Assembly (NCBI GenBank): GCA_030278955.1
Contig: JAOANR010000004.1
Span: 13,690,428 to 13,754,427 of the forward strand
DNA: 64,000 nt
Source: Hygrophila difformis
Lineage: Eukaryota > Streptophyta > Magnoliopsida > Lamiales > Acanthaceae
Reading direction: 5' to 3'
In this document: one piece after another, positions 33,931-43,432 of the stretch
Numbering within the stretch: position 1 is the first letter of the stretch
Layout: each line of letters opens with the position of its first letter
Notes under the pieces: model-generated
What the model was told of the DNA's origin: nothing
The model's database searches: none
What the model saw: the letters and a program-made list of their open reading frames with translations, nothing else
Program-made: the position numbers and the translations under genes

Positions 33931-36900
33931 TATATATTTATTCCCTACTCCAAGTTCTGTGGTATTTATTTTCATATCCGTAGCTACCTCATTCCAATCT
34001 TAACTTTTCATATAATAAATCCAATAGTGCCTTTTTTGAAAGCTTAATAAGTTTTTTTTGGCTTTTCTCCCTCTAAAATATTCACATTTTTTTGTTTACA
34101 AATTTGCTCCCTATGTTGACAAAAGAAGGAACATATGGACAACCTTACCGTTGTCAGATCGAACATAGTTGAGCTCCGACAGCGTGATGCACATCTCTTG
34201 GCCACTCTGAAAGACTGTAACAATTAATTGGCTTCTGAAACTTTTGACGAGTTTCGTTAACCCGAGCTTTTGCTAAAATATTATACCAGGTTAGATTTAT
34301 TAAATGAAAAGCGTTATGATTCACGGGAAAAGGTTTAGGGATATATCAAGATTATTAGTCTTTTTATTACTCAAGTATGGTGCTTTGGTTTCAAATGGCG
34401 CTGTGGTCCTCTCTGTCATGAAATGTTGACAAATCTCATGGCATAGCCGGGATAGGTTGACCTTCAGCCTGTCACACTGAAGATCCCCGGCAAGTATACC
34501 ATGATACTCCTCATCAATTCTTGCCATGAGAGTTCCTGCCATGAAACTTTTGACAGATTCCCACTACATGAGTATTTTCCGAAAGATCATGGACCTGGTT
34601 TAGATTTTATTTAATGAAACCAATTTATGATGGCGGTGTTGTGATTAGGGATATATTTATACGTAGTCATGTTTTTATTGCTCGTAGTTAAGAAACTGTG
34701 CTCCCGAAAGCGCACGGAGTCAAAAATTGCAGTAATTTATAGTAAGACCGGATCGTTCACTGGAGGATGTGCGATAGAAGCAGGTCCCACGTCGTTTTAC
34801 TAGATTTTCCATTCGTATTGCTCAATAGGTTTGAAAGATGATCAATATCTACTAACATGAATTTAAACTAGATCTATAAAGCAGTTAAATTAATCTACAA
34901 AGCAAATAAATCTATTCTAGAAAGCGGATAAGAATTATTCTAGGAACGCGGTAAACATTATCTACGAAAGCAGGGAAAAGGTGCATTGTGCCAACCATGA
35001 AGTTGAGTCACAATGTTGACAGAAAGGACAGGAAGAAAAGAATGAAAATTGGACAAGGGTGAGATACAGCAATATTAAACTTCCATTTTCGTACGCAAAT
35101 CTTTGTTTGGGATAATTCTATCAGATAGCTAATTCTCATGCTCTCAATAAGGCTTTCCCTTTAACAGACAGGTACTTGCAATATGAGTTTACATGTTCTT
35201 ACGACCTCAAATTCTAAGATACCACAGATTCGTGACTGCCCTGGCCTGGGTGTGTTACTTCATCTGTGGTGGAAAAGCAACACCTGGCACATCATTTATT
35301 GAAATGCCAAGTACCACTATCATTCTCCCATGTCACACCCAAAGATTTGAATCAAGCCCTAAACTATCCCTTAACTGTCAATCCTAGTAGCAGTTACACA
35401 ACTCTCAATACAACCGAGTGACCTCTAATGAAAGCGGTTAAAAGAAAGCAGTAAAGAAAGCATTTAAAACCTATCACTCGGAGGTTTTGAAAATCTGACC
35501 CTGGTAGTAAAAGACAGCTCCCCCTCAGAATGAAGGAGTATGGATCAAGAATTCCCGGCTCTCAGTGAACCACTAGTGTGTTCACTTCCTTCCGGGTGAT
35601 TATGAGATACAAACTAATGAAACGAACTAATGAATTAGTTCGTTCCGGATGCACTCACTCAGGACTCAAAAGTAGGCTTTGGCAGAAGAGGATAGCAGTT
35701 GAAAGAAAACTCAACCCTATCTTGGAAAATAACCAAGGCCCGGATGATGTTCCTTTAAAATTATTTACCACACTGTATTTGAATCCAAGTGGACCCCATC
35801 TCGGTGTAGCACTTAATCTTACATTTCCATCAACCAGCAATTTTGGAAAATAATGGATTTGAAACTCATTCCCTGTCAGGTACTAGACTCTCAGTTAAAA
35901 CACAGACCCTTTCAGTCTAGGCGAGACCTAATCGCTGAATCTGCTTCTTAATTCCCAAAATATAACCCTTGACAGAATATGAATTAGTCATAACTGAAGA
36001 ATTTATCCCTTACTCAGATCCGGATTTTATAAAGAGGTTTTTGTTGGAAATTTATAAAGCGATATCTGTTTAAGATCTAGACTTCTATTGTCCAAGGGAA
36101 GGATCCCAAAATAAATACAGACCACAGTAATATATAATATTATCATGCATAAAGATATATGGAAGTGTAAAATTAATTGACCCAAAATATAGATGCGGGT
36201 CTAGACAGAAGGTGAAACACAGAATGAAGTGGTCAAGGGACCAAAGTAATGGCAGAATAATCAGGTGGACTGTGAACATCTACTGTCCAATTTCCCAATC
36301 ACTCGGATGGAACGAATTTAGACAGCTTAGACCCTATAATGGTGGTGTCAACACCAGTTGGGCCTCCACTGTCTGTGAATTCGGATAAAAACCTACATGC
36401 TTCCCTTCTATAATGATCATCAGTTGGCATTGACTGATGCCAGCTGACTCCCAATATGGATTGGAATTTGGGCTTGGAAACTAAGATAAGAAAAAATAAA
36501 ACTGTATCTGGATGGGAGTCAGCCGAGCAGCTATTATAACCCCGGATGGGCGAACCGCCAAGGCTTCCACTGACAGCCATTCAGACCATGCAAAATAACA
36601 ATTAGTAACTAATACCCAGAATACGAGCTAGTTATCCATGAGGGAGTACCCGCCAACATTAGTCTGATGTATTCTTTACTAATGGTTCCACACAACACAT
36701 AAAGACAAAATAAATAAGAAACAAAAGAAGATCCCTTGTATGAGAGACATTGGTTTCTCATGCAAGGTTGTGGATTGGGTCCACAATTGATGGTCTTAAA
36801 TAATCCTTCCTACCATAATTAACTACAGTCCAGATTATCTGTTTAAGCCATCGTGATTTTGTTTATACAAAAATATTTTAATGGCAATTGAACAAAGGTC

Positions 36901-37143
36901 CTTTAATCAAGATGATTATTGAAGTTTGATTATTGCTAATCTCAATCTTTAATCATTAATGAGTTAAGGGTTCAATCAGTTAAGTGTTGCAAATGGAGAA
37001 TCAAAATTTGGGCAGCATAACACCCTATATTGCAATTCCAGAATGTTATATCCTAACCCGTGGGGCTATGATGTGAGTGTTGCAATATAAAATAGGGAGA
37101 GAATGAAATTTGTTTGAGATTAAATAGAGGGAGAGGAACCCTT

Positions 37144-37673
37144 GTCGCGATATCATAAATTTTGTCGCGGACCGAGGTCCGCGACATGGATATCCCGACA
37201 AGTTTTTAGAATCTTTGGCAGCATAACGCCTCTTTGTCGCTATGCAAGGTTTTGTCGCGGAACGTGGTTCCGCGACAAGGTGTGACATCGCGACAAAGTG
37301 TTTTCATAAAATTCTAAGGCATTTGAACCCTTGTCGCTATGCATGGAAATTTTGTCGCGGAACGTGGTTCCGCGACAAGGTGTTCCGCGACAAGGTATTC
37401 AAAGATCAAAGAACATGGCATAATTTTTCTGTCTCGGAATGGGATTTTGTCGCGGAACGTGGCTCCGCGACAAGGTACTCCGCGACAAGAATCCATGGAG
37501 ACAAAATGCAAGAGTTTGGCTCCTTTGTCGCTATGCATGGACAGTTTTGTCGCGGAACGTGGCTCCGCGACAAGGTATTCCGCGACAAAGGGTTTTAAAT
37601 TATGGAGACAAGTGTCTTGAAACACCTTGGTCGCGGAACAGCCACTCTGTCGCGGAACGTGGTTCCGCGCCAG
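37144..37673. repeat. Palindrome array 1, 3' LTR
   Basis: Perfect or near-perfect palindromes: 37163-37186 (arm TGTCGCGGACC, spacer GA), 37252-37278 and 37352-37378 (arm TTGTCGCGGAAC, spacer GTG), and 37447-37473 and 37547-37573 with one mismatch. Half sites and degenerate copies lie between and to 37673. Translation of either strand gives repeated VAERGSATR-like peptides, which are by-products. Confidence 0.9.
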
Positions 37674-38327
37674 AAGGCGGTTGGCGCCCAAGGTGGTTCA
37701 GGACAGAAGTCAGAAAAAGCAGAAATGAACAGTGGCATGCAAACAGCGTGATCTCACCCTATTTCAGATCAAAAAGCTATTCTAAGCTAAAAATAAGCAA
37801 GAAACATTCAAAATAAAGAAGAACATGCTTAAACAAAAATAACAAGAAAGGGCAGAATATTAAATAAAGCAGGAATCCTAATCTAGGGTTTGATCACACA
37901 TCCACACAACATTATCCACAAAATGCCAACAGTAAACATAAAAATAACAAAATGGGGGGTCAAATGACCCCAAAATGAAAAGGAAAGCATAAATCCATGG
38001 GGTGTGAGACCCATTTCATGATTTGGGACACAAATGATGAATGTTTTCCCATATTATTGAAGAGGTATTGTTAATACCCATGATTTGGGTATTACAAACC
38101 CTAAAACAAGAGTTTAGAAACCAAAACATAGTGTAAAAGTGGCTATCTAAACACTGTGAACAGTGAAACACTAAACTAAGCTAAACTAAGTGCAAAAATT
38201 AAATAATACATAAAAAATAAAACTAAACTACACTACCTAAGAGAGAACTCCTACTGCTTGCCTTCAAGAACTCTAATCAACAAAATTTCAACCAACCAAC
38301 AACCCTTAGCTCATGGGAGACACCTCA

Positions 38328-38335
38328 TATTTATA
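38328..38335 (-). promoter_or_regulatory. TATA box of the Athila-like 3' LTR
   Basis: TATAAATA on the minus strand in the context CTTCTATAAATATGAGG, with a palindrome array starting about 75 bases upstream. The same sequence is in the partner LTR. Confidence 0.6.
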
Positions 38336-38401
38336 GAAGTGTAACCCTAAGCCCATGGGCCTTGATTCTAGCCCATTGTGTCTTAAGACATCACACACAT
38401 C

Positions 38402-38660
38402 ACAGCTTTGTCTCGGAACATCAAGTTGGTCGCGGAACACACTGCATGTGGCAAGGCTTCTCGACTGGGTCTTGTGTCTCTATTTGTGCATCTTGGTCGC
38501 GGAACATGCCTTTGTCGCGGAACATGCCATCGCGACAAAGGTCATCGCGCCAAGGGCTTCCGCGACAAGGTCTTCTCTTCATTTGGGCCACTTGGTCGCG
38601 GAACATGCCTTTGTCGCGGAACACTGCATCGCGCCAAGGGTTTCCGCGACAAAGGTCTTC
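38402..38660. repeat. Palindrome array 2, 3' LTR (U3)
   Basis: Repeated GTCGCGGAACATGCC and CATCGCGACAAAGG-type half sites. The best palindrome pairs TTTGTCGCG with CGCGACAAA across GAACATGCCAT. The array sits upstream of the minus-strand TATA box. Confidence 0.85.
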
Positions 38661-38958
38661 CTGGGCCTACTGGATTGGGCCAGATGGGCCGAAAATACTC
38701 TTTTTGTGGGCTTTTCTATCTTTTTCCCATCTTTTTATTTCCTTTTCTTTTTCTCATGTTTTTGGATTTTTCTAACATAAATATGTAATAAAATTACATA
38801 TTTATGTCTTTTTCACACCAGCTTATTATTTTTACAATTATGCATAAATTAGTCCAATTCGACTGCTTTCTTACTTAATGTAAGACCGGAATGCGATCAA
38901 ATGCCCGTTTAAGACACGGAAATGGATTGAAAATAATGGTCATTTTTGGCCATTATCA

Positions 38959-40638
38959 ACATCCTCACATTTAATACTGATCATCCCCGAGCAGTCAGAG
39001 TCAATGTTCGTAAGAACACGGACTCTACATATTCAATTCATTTTCGTGGCTTCAAAAATATCATTCTTTTTAAATTGGGATAAGACAATCAAAAACTACA
39101 AGTATTGAATTCCCTTGATTGCAGTGTTTAATGAAATGATACTTGCTCACTATATCGGGCCTACAAATCAAACATCATCATCAACCTTTCATAAATATCA
39201 TGTTTGAAAGATGCAAGGATTAGGGATGAGAATTAGAGGATGACATGAACATGTGTAATAAGACAAGGCCTCACATATAAGAGAATCGGAAAATTCACTC
39301 ACTCTCAATTGGGGTTTAATCATGAACACTCATAATCAATTTTAATTAAATTATCCCATAAGCTTGCAATCAGACCAACTCGCCACCGGCTCATTTCTTC
39401 AAATCGATATCACGAGGTCTTATTTGAGGGTTATAACGGGGCGTACGGTTGTAACATTAAGTAGGAAAGGGAAATTATGGGGCTAAGAAGTGGCAAAGAT
39501 TTGTTCTATCGTAACTTGGCATTTTTATTTAAAATTTATGATCATCAATGTTTCTCTTTCTTTTTGACTTTCTTTTTTCATATTGCATGACATTAGACTA
39601 TGTCTAATTTGCTTTGTCATTTGCAATTTATTGATGTTGAATGAAATTCAACTCTCTCTCTTTTTTTTTTTTTTTTTGAATCGGTTTATAGAATACCGAT
39701 TTATAGTTTTCATTGATGATCAAAAATTGTAATGCCTTGATAGAATTCATCCTTGCACACTTGGGTTTGAATTTCTTGGTCTTTTTAGAAGGCTAGGAAT
39801 AATTTAAAGGGCTTCAAAGAAGGATTAGGCTTATAGGCTCAAAGTGGTTAATCCTAAAGGGAAAATATTTTTGGGTTTGGATTTCAAACGAAGGCCAAAA
39901 ATTTGGGTTTTCTAGGTGCCTCGATCACATGCTCGATTTCGGGAATATGGCATGGTCTTGAATCGGTCCCAATTGCAAGTTCTAGTTTCCTTTAATCAAA
40001 ATGATTCACACATCAAAGAAAATGAATGAGTAAAAGTGACTCATGGCTCAAATCTCACAAGGTTGGGTTAATTCATGTCATACAATATTCTCAAATTTAA
40101 TCCAAGCTTAATTCTAACAATTTATTTAATCGAAATCTCTAACATGCAGATTTATTACCCAATAAGCTGATCGCATCATTAAATTTTTATAGCTCAAAAC
40201 CTCAGGAATTCATTTCATGCATGTTCTCAATTATATTATCCCAATTTAAAAGTTTGAAAATTTAATCACAAGCCTAAATTCAACTTGTGAATTTAGAGCA
40301 AGTTTATGCATATTTTTGCTGGTTATTTAATTGAAAGCAGTAAAGAGGCACTGCTGACATACTGAGTATGTCAACAGCATATTTTTGGTCTGACAGTCAC
40401 TTATTCATCTCGGACTGTGCAGACATCTTTTCGAAAAGGAAAGCAAGTAAAAATCTGTTCAGTGGTCTCAAAAGCTGAGTTCCAATTTAGGGAAAGCAAA
40501 TAAATACATCCGAGGTAAGGGATTCTCGTGCAGTTAATACGAACCTGCACACACAAAAGGAGACATCCCTTGCAGAATACTACTACTAGACTGGAAATAA
40601 AACAAAGCAGGGTAAATTCGGATTCATCCTTCTTCCTT
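38959..40638 (-). other. Region between F-box gene and 3' LTR, with polypurine-like tract
   Basis: No gene is recognised. Next to the LTR (38959-38975) the minus strand reads TAAATGTGAGGATGT, the expected place of the plus-strand primer. A T tract lies at 39661-39677. The rest is AT-rich, non-coding, and downstream of the F-box stop. Confidence 0.5.
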
Positions 40639-42463
40639 TCAGAACATGTATCTAGCCCAGTGGAGATAGCTGGATAGCTCACACCGCAGACACCAATCAT
40701 TGGGATCTGTTATGGCCTCGTGATCCCTGGGGCAGTAAACTCTGCCTTCCTGATCAGCCCATAGGAATGGGGTGTCTGGTTGGTCAACCATCCACTCGAG
40801 GACATTGACGGATGTGTCTTGGAAGACTGACCATCTTGTCACTATCCTGTCAATCATCCTGATTCCCTGCTCGACCTGCCCTGCGTCCTCCTTGCTCATG
40901 AGCATCAACCCGTAGGCGAAGATTGTCGCTTTATGATTTTCCTCAATCCCTAGGCGTAGCAGTTCATAGGCTTGCTCTTCTTTCTCTTCTGCGAATGCCA
41001 TCATTGCTGGAATGATTTGGAGATTGTGGTTTCCAGCCTGGTCGCATGTCCGAAGGAATCTCCGCTTCTCCCAACGATAGTACTCCCGCCCTCTCTTTAT
41101 AGTGGATGAGTTGACCTCGCATCGTTTGTAGACGATGGAGAGGTTCCCGGCATCCCTGAATTTCTTGCAGGTTTGCTGTGCCTTGAAGGCTTCACTGATG
41201 TCATTCTCTCCTACACGAGAGAGGATTTCACCCAGGAGTTCGAGGGGTAAGTCCAGCAGATGGGTTTCTTCTGGAGCAGGGTCTGGAATGGGAGGATTAC
41301 CCCTGAAAAGATAAGAAGTGATGAATCCAATTTTTATATAATTTCCAGAAAGTATTCAAGTTCAGAAACCAACATCCTCACATTTAGAGCTTTGCTCTAG
41401 ATGTGAGATTATTAAATTTCTGACTTGAATTTTAATTTAAAGCACATGTAAATAATATTTGGTTTTAATTGGGCTAAGAAGCCCAAAATAAAATAAAATT
41501 GGCCATTGGGCCTAAAATCTTTTTAATGGGCCATAGGGCCCAAAAGTTTTCAGTTTTATTAAACAAGTCCGAGACACTTGTTGGAAGTGGAATGAGATGG
41601 ATAGATGGAAATGGAATGCTCGAATATTGGATTGTGCAATGGAGACGTGGCGGAACGGATCTGCTGTTTCTGGATAGCTTGGGCTGTTTGGACAGTTTCA
41701 GCATCCAAAAATTTGCAAACACTGTTTTTAATTTTAAAAATGGTTGACTTGTTTTATTTAACAAAGGTGGGATGTGAGTGGTCCCATTTTGGATTTTTGA
41801 AAGGGATAGCAGTTGGGTGACAAAAATACTGCTATCTTACTCACACTAGTGTTCCATTGGGAACAAAAGACTCAAGTCAAATATTAAACAAAAATAACTC
41901 TTTTTGTCTTTTTCTAAAAGGTTGCTTTTATTAAAAGTGGAAGCTTCCTATTGGGTGTTTGTACTATGTTTCCATAAACAAACAAACATTTATTCCCATG
42001 AGATTTCTAACATGGGAACAAATGTGCCCAAAAGGATCTTACCTCTTTTATTACACCAAAATGACACTGCACATCACATCAAGATCAATCAAACCAATAA
42101 CATCAAGATATTCAAAACAATACCCAAATGTTCATCAGTTTGTTCTTTCCAGTTTTTAAACCTCAAAAACTTTATCCATTAACAGTTTTAAATCAAGCTC
42201 TCAAGTAGGTTTTTAAGGGTTTCGAAAGGACTTCAAAGAGCTCCTTAAACCGAGAGCACTTCCAAAAATTCTAAAGTTAAAATCACATTTTAACCACACC
42301 ACACCAAGAACACAACAAAATGAAAAACAAAACAAAACAAAGCAAAAAGAACGGGTCCGAATGGGGGCTATGACCATGGTGAAAACAGGGTTTACCCTCT
42401 CCTCCTTGGCTCGGGTCTAGGCGCGGGTCCAAGGTTTGGGAGGAGTCCATGAAATCGGTCCAT
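40639..42463 (-). CDS. Captured F-box protein gene, two exons
   Basis: Exon 1 starts at ATG 42463 and ends at 42396, followed by the donor GTAAAC. Exon 2 runs 41302-40639 after the acceptor TATCTTTTCAG. The phases match: two bases plus one make a Gly codon. The spliced frame is 732 nt, 243 residues. After a Pro/Arg-rich start, residues about 38-75 form an F-box (LDLPLELLGEILSRVGE, then TCKKFRDAG). The middle (EEKEEQAYELLRLGIEENHK, ATIFAYGLMLMS) resembles the Sel1/TPR-like part, and the end has WCLRCELSSYLHWARYMF, as in plant F-box proteins of the At2g35280/At1g67623 type. Such proteins link targets to SCF ubiquitin ligases through SKP1. It lies inside the retrotransposon, in pol orientation, with its own TATA-like box. 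No stop or shift is seen. Expression is not known. Confidence 0.8.
41305..42395 (-). other. Intron of the F-box gene
   Basis: About 1.09 kb between donor GTAAAC (42395) and acceptor CTTTTCAG (41303). It is AT-rich without a credible frame. It contains a second copy of the polypurine-like phrase (41372-41390) next to a hairpin. Confidence 0.65.
41372..41403 (-). repeat. Polypurine-like motif with hairpin, internal copy 1
   Basis: AACATCCTCACATTTAGAG, shared with 43291-43309 and, for its first 15 bases, with the LTR-adjacent site at 38958. Here CTCACATTTAGAGC pairs with GCTCTAGATGTGAG across TTT. Confidence 0.7.
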
Positions 42464-42612
42464 AGTTTCCCCTAGAAAAAGAGTGATAAGGTTGCGAAGA
42501 ACACGTGGTGTTCGTTCGGATGAGAGAAAAATGGGGGAAAAGAAGATGGAGAAACTGAAAGAAGTTGAAATGACAGGAGGAAGGTGAAAAGAAACTGGAG
42601 GGGGTGGGGGGG

Positions 42613-42620
42613 TATAAATA
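42613..42620 (-). promoter_or_regulatory. TATA-like box and leader of the F-box gene
   Basis: On the minus strand TATTTATA is followed by a CCACCCCCTCCAG-type pyrimidine-rich stretch, a leader of about 120 bases with a CACGTG G-box core near 42505, and the ATG at 42463. This spacing fits a plant core promoter. The palindrome array begins about 10 bases upstream. Confidence 0.5.
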
Positions 42621-42627
42621 CTTGAAC

Positions 42628-42945
42628 TTTTGTCGCGGAATCCGAGACTTTGTCGCGGAACCAGGTTCCGCGACAAGGCATAGCGACATTAGAGATGTCG
42701 CGGAGTTGAGGGTTGGGCGCGGAGTCATGCTCCGCGACAAGGCTACCGCGACAAAGTTCAGTATGGAGACAGTCAACGCAGGTTGTGTCGCGGAGCAGGG
42801 CTTGGTCGCGGAGTCATGCTCCGCGACAAGGTGCATCGCGACAAGATGTGGGGAAGGGTTAAGAAGGAAAAGGGAGTTTGTCGCGGAACAGGGCCTGGTC
42901 GCGATGCATGACATCGCGACAAAGGACCTTCCGCGACAAAGAAAT
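42628..42945. repeat. Palindrome array 3, upstream of the F-box gene
   Basis: The site at 42650-42676 is a perfect palindrome with 13-base arms (TTGTCGCGGAACC) and a one-base spacer. Others have arms in GCGGAG/CTCCGC (near 42718-42740 and 42805-42830). Copies continue to about 42945. Confidence 0.88.
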
Positions 42946-43289
42946 TTGAATTTCAATTTTTCTTGGACTGGGCCCGAGTGTGGTATTGGGCCTGCGTCCA
43001 TTTTATTTGACTTGGGCTGAATAAATTCAGTCCAAGTAAATTCAAAATGCTGGGCTAAAAATTAAACAATCCACTTGCATAAAATTAGGTTGGGTCAGTT
43101 CCATTTTATCTGTGAATTTTATTTCGGGTATTGAATTTCTTCAATTCCCGAAAACATTTTCTCAGATTTATAGAACTAATCCAACCAAGAACCTGGTTTT
43201 CCATGTTACTCTTATCTGCTCCTTCTTTTTGGTGGTTCCGAATTTCTGCAAGACAGATGAATGAAATGCATTAGATTTTCTCCAAATAT

Positions 43290-43330
43290 CAACATCCTCA
43301 CATTTAGAGTCTTAGTACTCTAAATGTTTA
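43290..43330 (-). repeat. Polypurine-like motif with hairpin, internal copy 2
   Basis: Same 19-base phrase as at 41372, again followed by an inverted repeat (ACATTTAGAGT with ACTCTAAATGT). It lies about 100 bases beyond the pol stop. The stretch 42946-43432 holds no gene. Confidence 0.7.
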
Positions 43331-43432
43331 GTTGATCTTTGGGTACTTGCTCGTCATGAAATAAATACTGTAAATATATACTATATATATATATATATAA
43401 ACTAAAATTTTTGTGTTTTTAAATGCTGTTTC

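Larger units (their letters stand above)
34236..38958 (-). repeat. 3' LTR of the Athila-like element (in element sense)
   Basis: 4723 bp, the same length as its partner. Differences spotted by eye are four single bases (for example GATCAATATC versus GATTAATATC near 34857/50173, and TTTTATTTCC versus TTTTGTTTCC near 38736/54052). Small reading frames inside are shared by both LTRs and follow the palindrome repeats. None is supported as a gene. Confidence 0.93.

Noticed and set aside
34321..36580. Several 60-93 codon frames in the Athila LTR, repeated at 49637-51896
   Set aside because: Short, on both strands, without start context or family. They lie in the R-U5 leader of the LTR.
37242..38788. 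Frames of 60-141 codons with VAERGSATR or SRNVAPRQ repeats in the Athila LTR (and at 52558-54104)
   Set aside because: Produced by the palindrome arrays in every frame and strand. No domain or conserved start.
41474..42182. Frames of 60-96 codons within the F-box gene intron on both strands
   Set aside because: AT-rich, no domains, and the splice signals remove this stretch from the F-box transcript.
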